DNA of 64,000 nt from Mercenaria mercenaria. Its lineage: Eukaryota > Mollusca > Bivalvia > Venerida > Veneridae. The stretch is from NCBI RefSeq assembly GCF_021730395.1, contig NW_026460996.1, forward strand, positions 1 through 64,000. Reading direction: 5' to 3'. Both the position numbers and the translations under genes were made by a program. This document shows, piece by piece, positions 33,220 to 45,189 of the stretch. The notes beneath the pieces are model-generated. The model saw only the letters and a program-made list of their open reading frames with translations. It was not told where the DNA came from and did not search any database. The first letter of the stretch is position 1, and the number at the start of each line of letters is the position of its first letter.

Positions 33220-34302
33220 TAGGGATGGGAACGAATATTCGAATATTCGAATATTCGGAAATCGGTCGAATATTCGAATATGAAAATCAAATTCGAATAT
33301 TCGTAAATTTTTGTATTTTTTTTTTCAAAATAAGTATCATTGATTTTGGGCAATATGAGCATGCTAATTCTACAGAATAAAACCATGTCATGTTTGTTTA
33401 TCGAGTATCAAAAGGTGTCCAATTAACAAGAAAATAGCAATGCATAATTGGCAGGGGCAATCGTTACGGATTAACAGTTTGCAACAGGCGTCAATGTGTC
33501 AGATGAATGTCAAAAGATGTCCAATTAACAAGAAAACTGCAATGCATAATTACCTGGGGTCATCGCTAAGGATTAACAGTTTGTATTAGGTGTAAATGCG
33601 ATATCTTTTTATCTTTTGTTCATTTTTATTGGCGCCTGTTTTATGTAATTGTAGATTTTTTTTTCGAAAACAATACCAAACTTGTAGATATTGCCGATCT
33701 TTTCACAATATTTTGTACGACGTTTCAAACCATCCGCAGAATCGGTTTTCATTCGCAATCGACCGTATTCGAATTAAATTTTGAAGTACTTTATAAGAAG
33801 ATCAAGAAATAACATATGATTGATGCATACGTTCATGCTGAAGGAGGTTTATGTCTGCCTTACTTGCTTTTTACACGCCGATTGAAAATTTTCAAAATGG
33901 CGGCGGTAATACAACAGCGCGTCACGTGTTTAAATGGGACGACCTGCTATTTTTAGATAAAATTGCGACGGTCTAAATTATAATCGTTTTGATTTTTCGT
34001 ATCATTTTGAAGCTAAAACACTGAATTAGTTAAATATATTCATGGTTATACTGACAGAATCGTGAAATAAAACGCTAGGATCGGCGGGTTTAGCTAGGTA
34101 GGATCGGGTTACCCGAAACAAATATTTTTTGGCCTTATTACTTACGATGATCCACGCTTTAAACAAATGAATACGTTGTGTATATGCCAATCACTTAATA
34201 AGAATTTAAAGCTTCCATTAAAACAAACCGAATATTCGAATATATTCGAATATGGCAAACCGAATATTCGAATATTGATTTCAGTATTCGTTCCCATCCC
34301 TA
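33220..34302. mobile_element. hAT-like non-autonomous transposon, 1083 bp, with 8-bp target duplication
   Basis: The ends are TAGGGATGGGAACGAATA and its exact complement. CTGAAAAT is duplicated directly outside (33212-33219 and 34303-34310). An 8-bp duplication and short ends of this type are characteristic of the hAT superfamily. Subterminal zones are full of the palindrome GAATATTC (many overlapping copies at each end). The interior is noncoding, so transposase must come from elsewhere. Termini and duplication are intact, which suggests a fairly recent insertion. Confidence 0.9.
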
Positions 34303-34310
34303 CTGAAAAT

Positions 34311-35839
34311 AGATTTTCTGAAACATGACGCAAATCAAGCGTTATTAGTTGAATATTTTTATCTCTTTCGACTGAAAAAAAAAATAGATTTCCTGAAAAA
34401 TGTCGAATAACCAGCTCTCTACCGACTGTCAAAGACAAATTGATAACATTTAGTAAACTGTTTTTTTTTTCCAAAACATATTGAATATACAACAGTTACT
34501 GGCAACTAGTATGTAGTTGGTTATTCAAATGTTCAACTACCAACTGTTTACTGCCAGTATATGTCCGGATGTTAAAGGGATGAACAAAAACATGACTGGA
34601 CCAAAATATGACTAATCTGACTAATCACCTTAATGTGTTACTATATGAAGGGTCAATGACGCGGTTATCGCGAGATTAAAATGGTTTCTTATCTTAAGCT
34701 GTAGAATGCTTCAGCCTACGGAAATCAAACTTTACAAGGTGTTTGCCAATGGTCGTAGATGACCCCTTTTGTTTGTCTGTGTTTTGGAGATTGACGATCA
34801 AGGTCACAATGACCTTGAGACTGAAATTGTTTATGATATGTAGCTTGAGAAAGCTTTGGCCTATGGCCATTACACTTAGTAGTATGGTTGTTTATGGTTA
34901 GTAGATTGTCTATATTAATTGTGGGGGCCATTAGATCACAGGTCAAAGTCAAATCATACACTGACTGAGTGACTGATACTTATAAATATGACGTGTCAAC
35001 ACAACCTGGAACAACTATTAGACCCTACTGACACAATGCATTGTATTATTTGACATCAGAAATAATCCCAATAAAATTCAATGTTAAACGATAGACCGGC
35101 CAATAGCACAAAATATGGACTGGTGATTTATAAAAGGTGTCATGTAATAATACATGAAAAAGAAAAGCTGCACTCCACAGGGAAATAGGGGTATGTAACG
35201 TTTATATGTAACCTTATATGCACATAGCGGCGTAGCACATGAACACATATATACAAATGATTTATAGATGAACCCTTATTCAACCCATTTTCAAACAATA
35301 ATGCACAAATTTGTCTGCAATTACAAACAAACAAAATTAGTTATAAGGCAGGAAAATCATGGCAACAACAGATGACAGCCAAAATTAACAATATGAACTG
35401 TTGAGTATAAGCTTAGTAAAAGTTTGGTCAAAAACACGTCAATATCTGGTTTACCTTACGGTGACCTTACGGTGACTTAAAATGGTTGGTAGACATGACA
35501 TTCATAAAACTGGTAATTTCACTTGTTTAAAATGTTCAAACAGCAAATTTCATTTTCATTATTGACAGAAGATTAACAGATATCCAAATACTTCTGTAAC
35601 TTCTATTTGTACCACCATCAGCAGAATAGGAAGTATCACATATTGCGTTTCAATCGGAACTTGGTGTAAAACAAATAGTGCTTTCACTTCTTGGATTTCA
35701 TAGTATTTAAACTTAGAGGTGTTATAGGTTGACGTGTCCTGTAAATCCGAAGTCTTCTTAATTGAGTCGGTAGTTTACATACCAGAAGCTTCCTGCAGAG
35801 GGTCGAATGTTTTCATTTTGGAGGTTAGCGTGTAACGTT
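34311..35839. repeat. 3' flank F3 of TRIM-like copy C (duplicated)
   Basis: Aligns with 3560-6009. It lacks the palindromic MITE, the Penelope-like fragment and the extra 850 bases found in the A flank, so it shows the uninterrupted sites. An AGGTCA palindrome is described separately. No gene is supported. Confidence 0.65.
34798..34818. promoter_or_regulatory. Perfect AGGTCA inverted repeat with 3-base spacer (ERE-like)
   Basis: AGGTCACAATGACCT is a perfect match to the vertebrate estrogen response element consensus, and both half-sites are extended to TCAAGGTCA. The aligned place in the A flank (about 3951-3971) keeps only the left half-site. Binding is untested; this is a sequence match 1.0 kb downstream of a decaying gene. 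Confidence 0.35.
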
Positions 35840-37306
35840 CTACTTCAGTTCATACACTTTTATTTTCTCAGCTTGTACTACGTACAACCTTTTATCTGCA
35901 CCAGAATAGGTTATACTTCCGCAATTCTCGTCGTCTAAGATAATCTGAACCTTGGTACAGTCTTTTGTCAACTGATGAATGCCTTCATCGGTTCTTACAT
36001 AGACAAAACCCTCATCGTCCACTGTTATACCCCAGGGATATTTAAGATCTATGTCATTGTAGGTAGCTGTGACCTTGCAATCCAAGGTCATACTTGTTAC
36101 AATATTATTTGTATACTTTGTCAGGTAAATGATTTTCTTGTCAGGACTTAAAACTATAGAAGGAATGGAAGTGTAATCATATCTTGTTGTTTTTGTAACA
36201 TTTCCATGCATATCGAGTACTTTGATTGCATTGTTATGTAACACATAGAGTTGTTTTGCAATGGCAGCAACATCGTAAACTGTTTCTTTAGTTGTTATCA
36301 CGTTACCTTTACTTAGCGTACCCGACGCTGATACAGTCAGCGTGAGAAGATTATTCTGGTATTTAGGTTCAGGAGATGTCAGTGAAACTATAATTTGGTC
36401 GTTCTTGATATTTGTGACACTCCATATATATTCACAGTCCAAACTAATTTCAGATGTTACTCTGCCATTTCTAGTATCAATAATTTTCACTGCTTTATTG
36501 GTACCGTCTCCTACAGCAAGGTAATGTCTCTGTACCAATGACATCCCTTCAATACGTGGTTTTTTCTTGTCTTTGCAAGAGCTTACATCAATCTCTGAAA
36601 CAAGTTTTAACATTCTGCATATTTCAGTTGTGTTTTTCATTATTTGCTTTGTCTGTGCGGATTGCACTAGTTTATATCTTTGTACTTTGCTCTCTTCATA
36701 TAGTATTTCAAACTGACTGTCAAGCTTTTCAATATCCGGTTTCGATCTTTTCATTTTCACGAACAGTTCACAATTTTTTCCATTTGTTCTGTTTGTCTCG
36801 ATAGCAGTTTTCATTTTGTTTAGTTCATCATTTATGGTATTACATCTTTCTGACGCTGCTTTTAATCTATCCTTATTATTTTTGTCAATCTCTGTTATCT
36901 CATTTTCCATTTCATCCTCCAGTTGGTCAAAAAACTTGTTTATCTCATCACGCTGTTTTTTAAGCTCTGCCTTTGCCTGCTTTTTCATTTCCTCTACCTC
37001 AGTTTTTCTTGAATTAATTTTTTCTTTTCTTTGTTTTACCGCCGTAAGATTTTTATCGAAGTATTCAACAAACTCTTTGAATTCCACATTGCTTTCTAGA
37101 TCTGTAACAATGTCCGGTATATGGTCAACATTTTGGCATTGGTGATGGTTTGTAGTTACGCACGCACTACATCCAAGTGTGTCACATGACCGGCAAAAGT
37201 ATTCAGTAACCTTTGTTGGATGTTTAGAACACTTTTCTACGCACACATCAAGTACACCTGTTCCTGCTACATCAACAGGCATATTTTTTTTTATCCTGGA
37301 GCACAT
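35840..37306 (-). CDS. Open frame of TRIM-like copy C: B-box 2, coiled coil, NHL-like propeller
   Basis: A 488-residue frame if it starts at the ATG giving MCSRIKKNMPVDV; a second ATG nine codons later is the alternative. It contains a complete B-box 2 (CSKH, CRSC, CSAC, NHHQC), a coiled coil (about residues 75-260) and a propeller that includes WSVTNIKNDQIIVSLTS and YPWGITVDDEGFVYVRT. Whether a promoter drives this shortened frame is unknown. It might encode a single-B-box TRIM-like protein; equally it may be a silent remnant. Confidence 0.5.
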   Translation of the reverse strand: MCSRIKKNMPVDVAGTGVLDVCVEKCSKHPTKVTEYFCRSCDTLGCSACVTTNHHQCQNVDHIPDIVTDLESNVEFKEFVEYFDKNLTAVKQRKEKINSRKTEVEEMKKQAKAELKKQRDEINKFFDQLEDEMENEITEIDKNNKDRLKAASERCNTINDELNKMKTAIETNRTNGKNCELFVKMKRSKPDIEKLDSQFEILYEESKVQRYKLVQSAQTKQIMKNTTEICRMLKLVSEIDVSSCKDKKKPRIEGMSLVQRHYLAVGDGTNKAVKIIDTRNGRVTSEISLDCEYIWSVTNIKNDQIIVSLTSPEPKYQNNLLTLTVSASGTLSKGNVITTKETVYDVAAIAKQLYVLHNNAIKVLDMHGNVTKTTRYDYTSIPSIVLSPDKKIIYLTKYTNNIVTSMTLDCKVTATYNDIDLKYPWGITVDDEGFVYVRTDEGIHQLTKDCTKVQIILDDENCGSITYSGADKRLYVVQAEKIKVYELK

Positions 37307-37490
37307 GGTGTTTGAACGCTTTAAATCTCCCGTGACTGTTATAACATTGTCCACACAGATACACTGAACAGTCCACACTGAATCCTTCTGCTTTTATCTT
37401 TTCCATCACCAACACATGGTTCACACTATATGTCCTTGATTTCGTCCGATGCGGTAGTCACATATTTACTTATTTTCACCATGTTGCCAT
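35840..37490 (-). pseudogene. TRIM-like copy C: B-box 1 region broken, remainder open
   Basis: Homology to D begins at the conserved MAT codons at 37490, but a stop follows within five codons and the next 110 bases have several changes. The first B-box ligand FCVDC has become FSVDC. One extra A in a run of nine near 37280 joins the frame to the rest. From there an uninterrupted frame covers B-box 2, coiled coil and propeller to KVYELK. Upstream damage is not confined to homopolymers, so the loss of B-box 1 looks real. Confidence 0.75.
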
Positions 37491-38840
37491 ATTTATAAAG
37501 TAACATTTATATTCTCAGTGACGTATAAAGTAACTTGAAATAATCTGTTCATATAACTGTAACTATAGTCTTCATACGTAAAATTTACAATGTGTAAATC
37601 CGTCTCCTTTTATCAGTCTTATGATTTACAAGAAAGAAAAGTTTTATCACATATACTCTTATATATCACTATATTATCAAAATGCCAATACCTTTCTGTA
37701 TTCTTCTTTATTTGAACCTGTATATCTATATTTTACTTCCTTGGTGATATTGATTTCATGAAAATACACTTTAAGGTAGTCATAACATGTAAATAACCCA
37801 AGCGTATACTAGTCGTTAGATTTTTAGAAAACGATATCGAGTTGAAGGAAATAGGAAAACATTTACAAACAGATCTGTGCATGAAATGTTTACTTTCTTT
37901 TTCTGTAACTTTCGATATTGTTTTCCAAAAGCGTTTAAATGCACATATGTAACTATAGAGACCTTCTATCTTTGAAATCAATTTGAAACAAGTGCTAAAG
38001 AAATGCACAATATACAGCTTATTTGACTTGCAAATAAAGGATACCGGCTAATAAAGACCACGTTCTGACTCTTCTTAAACGGCATGTAGATACAGGTTTG
38101 ACCGTGTTTATAATTCCATATAAATAGGATGGCTTTGTTAAATAGACGTTTGATAAATAAGAAATCCAAGATGTTTAACATATGGATGTACATGTGTACT
38201 AGTATTCTGTGTATTTACGTTAGAGCGAACACAGAGACATGGGGAAAAACTGACTGACAAGGGTTCATGAGTTTAATCCTCCACTCCTCCAAATCAAAAG
38301 TACGAAGCATTCGGGTAATGGTCTCTCTTAAATGGATGTTTTACACATGGCACGCTAAAGAACTAGGGATGTTCTGGAACTGGAGCGTCTTCTTTCTCTT
38401 GCAGTACCCTTTACTATGATTTATTAACAATCTTATAGTTACCGCCACCGGTGGCGACTATAAATAATTCTAAGCACACACGCAGACACGCACACAGGCA
38501 CGTACGCAAGCATGCATCCATGCACACTGTGTATCCACGCTCTGATCACAGTTTGTGGATCATTTTTGTATAATTTCGTATGCATTTTGTTATATAAAAA
38601 GGATAATATACATTTAATGAAACTTTTAATGCCTCCTCGCTCCTAGAGACATATGTTGTAGATATTATTTTGAAATGTCAGCAGAATGGATAATGTTATC
38701 TGTTTCACGACAAATCCTAATATTAAAATTCATACACAAACAATGTTATTACACATTATTGAAGAAACCAGGAAATCAGGGCAAATCTAAACAGATTTCT
38801 TATCCTTTTATCTGTTCGAGTCAAATTTAAACTTGGAAAG
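37491..38840. repeat. 5' flank F5 of TRIM-like copy C (duplicated)
   Basis: Aligns with the A and B flanks, including the SINE-like segment near 38235-38420 and a CGCACG/ACACGC run at 38470-38515. The site of the foldback insertion in B is uninterrupted here (near 37654). Confidence 0.7.
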
Positions 38841-39324
38841 AAAATGCAGATCGAACGCTCATACTGAATGGAAAAAGAGTATTCAGTTGAATATTGTTAT
38901 CTCGATATCGGTTAGCTCGATACTCTGGTTAGGACGATGTGTTTTGGTCGGTTTCGACATTTTTCTATTTAGTTTAATGGTAGACCCAGTAAAAATTTAA
39001 ATAGTTGTATGTATGTACTATTGAATTAAGATCTTATCCATTTCAATACAATCAAGATGGTATTTACGTTTTATATTACTTCTTTCCCCTTTCAAACCCT
39101 CTAAATGAAGCATGGGATGTAATGAAAATATAGACGTCCTACACAGATACAAAATGTAATCCTAGATAGCCGATATCATTACGTCGAACTTCGGATACGT
39201 CGATGCAATTTCTGCAGTCCCTTGAATATCGAGGTAACGGTATTTTACTGTATTTAAAATTATAAAAACTCGAGTTAAATTTTATAAATCAAACCCTTCC
39301 TTATTACCTCCAAACTTCGAAGTT
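38841..39324. other. Intergenic, no gene seen
   Basis: AT-rich spacer without recognisable features. Confidence 0.35.
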
Positions 39325-41890
39325 TAAAGAAAGCTTTATCTAAGTTATACACGAATTTTGTTTTAACTCCTGCAGACAAAGCTTCAAATAAAATTATTAT
39401 ATGATGCATTTGCTACACAGAAATATTACAAAATGAACTGAAACATACGAAAACTTACCAGTTATCACTACAAGATGAGAATAATATTGTGAAAAAAACA
39501 TGTAGATCAATGTATAAATTTTAATGTCGCACTTGACGACAATCAGATGAAGCTCCCTACTCTTTATTGGATTAAACTACACAAAACTCCATATAAAGCT
39601 CGATTTATTGAAAATTCAACCTTATGCACTACAAAAAATATTTCCCTACTTTTGACTTCTTGTCTGACTGCAATGAAAGACCACGTACAGAAGTATTGCT
39701 CCAAGGTACCGGTATATGAGAACTCGGGTGTTAATCTGTTTTGGTCCATCAAGAACTCTGGAGATGTTATCAAAAAGATAATAAACAAACAATTCAAATG
39801 TCCGAGTATATATAAGTACTTATGACTTTTCTACTCTTTATACTAATTTACCACATAATCTTATAAAAGAAAAACTGGTAGCTTTAATTGAGAAAACATT
39901 TGCAAGAAAAAACGTTTATTATCTGGCATGCAATGAAACTAGAGTATTCTTTTCTAACAGTAGATTTAAAAGATACAACCTATGGAGTTGTGATCAGGTT
40001 TTTGAAGCTCTAAGGTTTCTATTAGATAACATAGTTATCAAATTTGGCGATAAAATTTACAGACAAGTAATTGGTATCCCAATGGGAACTAACTGCGCCC
40101 CACTCATTGCTGATTTATTCTTATACTGTTATGAACGAGATTTCATGCTTAGTTTATCCACTGAGACACAATTTGAAATTATTGAAGCTTTTAATGGAAC
40201 CTCGAGGTATCTTGATGATATTTTGAATATGGACAACCTATATTTTTCAGAAATGGTGAAACACATTTACCCAAAAGAGTTACAGCTTAACAGCGTCATT
40301 TTTGGACTTAAATTTAACAATTGTGAATAATAATCTAGAAACGAAAATATATGATAAAAGAGACGATTTTAATTTTGAAATTGTCAACTTCCCCCACCTT
40401 TATGGAGATGTCCCTCGAGAAACATCATACGGTGTCTATATTTCACAACGTATTCGTTTTGCTAGAGCTTGCTCAAAGATAGAGGCTTTTAATGATAGAA
40501 ATCTTCATATCACCAAAACATTATTACAACAGGTTCACCGTTATGATAAGCTACGGAAAGCTTTCAGTAAATTTTACTACAGATCGTCCGAACTGTTAGA
40601 GAAATATAATACTAACCTAAAACACTTTTAAAACTTGGACTTACACACCCGGAATATTATGGAGATGTAGTTTATAAAATTCGGAAAATTAAACATGGTC
40701 CTTATTTAAATCAGATATTTGTAAAATGTGTTAAAAAGTTTATCAAAAGAGGATACGATGCGAAAATCATAAATCACAGTGCATTTTTGTTAATACAGTT
40801 AATAGCTACGCTTTCCTATTTGATGATGACTGATAAAGTGTAAGACTCCATGATGCTTTTCTCCTAAATCCTACATAAAACGGACAGAGGGAGTGGAATT
40901 TTGTCTTGCAGCTTTCTTTGCCGTGCCCTTAAAAGTTAGGCTCTTGGTGCTCTGACTTCAGACAAGTTGTTGAGTACATTGGTGTAATTATACCTTAGAT
41001 TTACCTGCATTTGATGTTTTACTTATTATGATCCGGTATTTTTTCGCTAATGTTAGAGCCTTTCTTAGCGGGGATTTTATGTACATTGTGTTGTCTAACT
41101 TGTTGAAAATAGGGTAAGTGCGAGGTTGGCACGCCCTAAACGCGTTTAAACCCCCAGTTTCCATTATATAGGTTACTGACCGTTCCAAGGCGGTGCTCCT
41201 ATTTTCAACTTATTTTCTGTCTGTCTTAGATATTGTGTTGAGTATGTTGTCTTGTTTATTGTTAGCATTTCTTTCCTCTTTCTCCTTACCCCCCCCCCCA
41301 CCCCATCGCCCCCATCCTTTCCCCTTGTAATTGCGCTCCCTTGTTTTGGCATCCCCTCCCCCTTTATTATGAGTAAGTAATCGTGCCCACCTTAATTTTG
41401 GCTGCCGGAATCCTAAGGCGGTGCCCGATTGTTGTTTTTTCCTGCTTATATGTGTGCGTTTGTGTGCTTGTGCGTCTGTGTGTCTTGGGCGGTGCCCTAC
41501 AGTGTTGTTATATCTTACTTGTCTGTTTATCTATGTTAGTTAGTTGTGTGTGGGTGTGTGTGTTTGTCTTTGGTACATGAATGTCTGCGCTACTGTGGTT
41601 TACGTTGTAGTGTAACTGTGATTAAGGAACGTAGCATTCCCTTTGTATATTCATCCTTGTTCTACTTTCCCCTTCAACCCCCTCCCCCACCCCCCTTTCT
41701 ACCCCTTACCCCTTCCTCCCCCTCTATCTATATTTTGCATAAAATTAAAATGTACTTGTTGGATTTTTGAAGCAACCCGTCTGTAATATTTTTCTGTTAC
41801 AGCTTCTTTTTGTTGTGGGTCTACTTTGCAAATGCGTGGCTCTGTGGTTGTGTTTGTGGTGCTCTGTGCTTCCGAGGTATTATCTATGGA
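39325..41890 (+). mobile_element. Penelope-like retroelement, reverse transcriptase and 3' noncoding part, broken
   Basis: The coding part shows the signatures of a Penelope-like reverse transcriptase common in molluscs: LTPADKASNKIII, WIKLHKTPYKARFI, NLFWSIKNSGDV, QVIGIPMGTNCAPLIADLF, then SRYLDDIL as the catalytic box, then IYDKRDDFNFEIVNFPHLYG and RIRFARACSKIEAFN. It lies in several frames, with a handful of breaks. No GIY-YIG endonuclease is visible; in the permuted Naiad group it would be at the N-terminus, so the 5' end seems missing. From about 40850 follows a long noncoding tail with C-rich and GT-rich tracts, whose last part matches 5250-5510. Confidence 0.75.
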
Positions 41891-41989
41891 GCATATATCG
41901 GTGAAAGCTCAATATTTGTGTATCCTAAGAAATGACTTTTGCTCCATAAATGCAAAATTACTGAGTACAGTAGCATTCTGTACTTCTAA

Positions 41990-44900
41990 AAATTCTTCTT
42001 ACAGATTTTCTTTGAATGGGAATGTTGAAATTGAATATTAAAGAACTTAGAAACTGTAATGATTACAGCTTTTTAAATTTTACACTGACAAAATTACGTC
42101 CCTTTTATGTTTTATTTGTTATTTGTTATACCAGGGCGTACATGTGCTTATACAGTGTTTACCTAAGTGAAGGAACGGCATTATGACTAGAAAAATGACG
42201 GATGTTCAACTTTCAAAATCCAAAGTAGGATATATTTCACCTAGTAATTGAGTTTTTATTCCTACAATTTACACGGTGACCTGTTTCGTTAGGTGCCTCG
42301 ATAAACTTTTCTCTTCTTTTTACTTCGTTGCCACAGGTTTCGAGACAAAAGTTATTGTACGAACGGATGCGCGAAAAATCTCTTTTGACAACTATCCGAT
42401 GAAATCGCGGACGATATTACGTCCAGTTTTATTGTAGGGATAGCGCATGTTTTTTTTTCGTTGTAACATTTGCAGGTTCGCGAGGGATTAGTTGGTGCCA
42501 AAGCCCGGTAGGGCGAGTTTACCAACGTACCGTGAGAAATTCTTCAGATGTTATGTAACGAAACGCTATTCTATCGTAAACATGTGAAAAGCTCAAAAAT
42601 GAATATATTGTCTATCAACGTCATCAAATGTCCACGAAACATACGGGAATATCAACGTTGTTGTATGACGTTGATATCATTTTTTTTTAATTATCCGTTA
42701 TGGTGCCGTAATACATTTACGCTTTGGCACGGAACACGACTATGTAAAATGGTGTATCGCGGAAATCTTTCTGTTAACACGCGTCTTCTCTCTTGTTAAA
42801 ACACCCCCCTGTCAACGACAAAACAAGTTAAATGCTAGAATCATTGTAAATAGCTTTGCTTTGGAGAGGAGCAGTACAATCACATTTAATTTCTGTCTCA
42901 TGTGGTATTATTTTTGGTTCAGCAAAAAGCGCTATAGATGACTCCTAGTTTTTTCAGAAACAAATTTGAAATTGGAATTTATAAAAAGATTAACTTTTGG
43001 TGTGCTCATTTGAACAACGAAATATATTTATATTACCCAGTTTGCTATAAAGTTGTATTCCCGGCTAAGCATGGGTGTATTGATACACTTCTGTACATGT
43101 ACATAATGAAATTGAGAATCAATATTACTGAAATACATTTTGTTCTCGGATTTCCATCTTAATTTATGTTCTTGTCTCTAGAAACTGCCATTACTGTTTT
43201 TCTTATATATTAAAGTAAATAAAAGAGAAGTCTATTTTATATATTATTTTTTCTTATGCCTTCAATCCCCGAAAAGGTCTGGTGAATTTTTAAGAAGTAT
43301 CGATGACACATTTGACAAATGTACTTACTTTCACTGCATTTATTTTCACGACAAAATCATTTTTAACTGAACTGAAGCCTGGAAGTGATCATTTTGCAGA
43401 CTAAATAAAACAAATAAAATAAAAACACCTTTGACAGAAACATAATTTTGAAGAATTCATGATATTTATTGAGTATCTGCACAGTGAGACTGTCTGATTA
43501 TATCTTTTGTTTTGTGTAGTTATGTCAGACGGATCAAGGACGAACTTTACGAGTTCTACATTATGGTGTCGGCCCGGTACAATTCTCCTTCTTTGCTAAA
43601 TATATATAAAACAAGCACTTTTGGACATGGATTGTGAATTTCACAACAAATTTACAGCATTGACAGCTCTACATTTCTGAAGTGTAACACTATCCCAGTC
43701 AATATAGCATAGAATAACACTGTCATCAACAATGAACGTTTTTGCTACACATCAAAGTATTAAGTTCCCACACACATCTGTCATGGCCGCCAGTCTGGAG
43801 TAGTTTTGTAATCCTTCCTACAGAAATGTAGTCCTGAAAAAGACATACAAAACAAATGTTAAAGACATCAGAAATGACACAAAATGTACACAGTGTCAGT
43901 AAATACGTTTGGAATTTAACAAGTCAAAGTAAGGATGGCTTCAAATTGGGAACTTCAAAATTTCAAAGAACTGCTTCCTAGGATACAACGACCCGGAAGT
44001 ACTTCAATACCGGGGTGACACCTTTCAGCCTTAGATGCACAGAAATTTAAAACATTTAGATACGTCTATAAAACATTAAAACTCAGTACTCGATATAAAT
44101 TCTGAATTCTTTATTTACTAGAGGCAAAATATATAAAGTCCAAATCGGTGTCTGCTTAAATTTGCAATTACTAAGAGAAGAAGGTGTTTATTAAATGTCT
44201 GTTTCTGTGCAATGTAACTCCTTTTTTATGGGTGACTGTTCCAGTCCAGTATCCGTACTATCATTTTTCCACAGTTGTCAAAACATAGTGACAAATATTG
44301 TATCAAACCTTCTTATAAATGCTTTAAGTATGGGAGCAATAAGTTCGGAAGCCGGATGCGGGAGGAACAAAACAATATGAAGAACGATAAAATATTTCGA
44401 ACAGCTCTGCAATTTATATCTGCTTCTGTTATGTATTTAGATTCCAGGTCAATAGGTTTCTTCTGAATGTTCATTATTAATTATTTACTTTGTAATCAAA
44501 ATCATTAAGACTGTTGAAATTTTCAATGTGTTAGTAACGTATTAGCACATTTGACTCTTAAAACACTGGAAGCGTCCGTCTTTTCGGCACATACTTACAG
44601 CTGAGTACTTTCGACGTGAAATTTTGAACAGTTTGATTTGGGAATTCTAACTTTTTCAATGGACTGGGATGTACAGACATGTTGCATATGAATGCCGTTA
44701 TTGCATAATCAGGTTCGCTTGACTATAATAATATTTTGTGATGTTTTAAGGGTCGGTGGATTTCCATCACGTATTATGCAGTCAACTTACGAGGAGAAAT
44801 AATAATCATTTTCATGTTACAAGTTTCATTTAGTTTCTTTTGATGTCTTGCCAGCCTTTTGAAATATAACAAACATGAGACGACCGATCAAAAACTTTGC

Positions 44901-45170
44901 TCAATGTAATTTATCTATCAAGTGGTTAAGAAATGACTCAACGTAGAAATTATTAGATATTAATATTTATTTACAAATATTTATAGAGTCCATTCTGAGT
45001 CAAAGGCGCATCAACATCCTCAACATCACGGTTATGGGAGTGTCATTCAGCTACGCAGGCCGCATATCTTCTCAAGGTACCATCTTAAAATTAGAGAAAG
45101 TTTTAACATGACTTCTGAAGCAGCACATCGCGTTTTACAAAACTTACGCATATTGCTTACACTAGTCCCT
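41990..45170. repeat. Duplicated noncoding unit U, copy 3
   Basis: Aligns with 1-2330 over most of its length and with 30220-31130 in its first third. It has extra sequence between about 43500 and 44100 that copy 1 lacks. Open frames of 60-80 codons inside are not shared with the other copies, so no gene is called. Confidence 0.65.
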
Positions 45171-45189
45171 CAAAATATTTATCCTTAAC

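Noticed and set aside
42938-43162. Open frame in unit U copy 3
   Set aside because: The frame is not preserved in the aligned unit U copy 1, so coding is unlikely.
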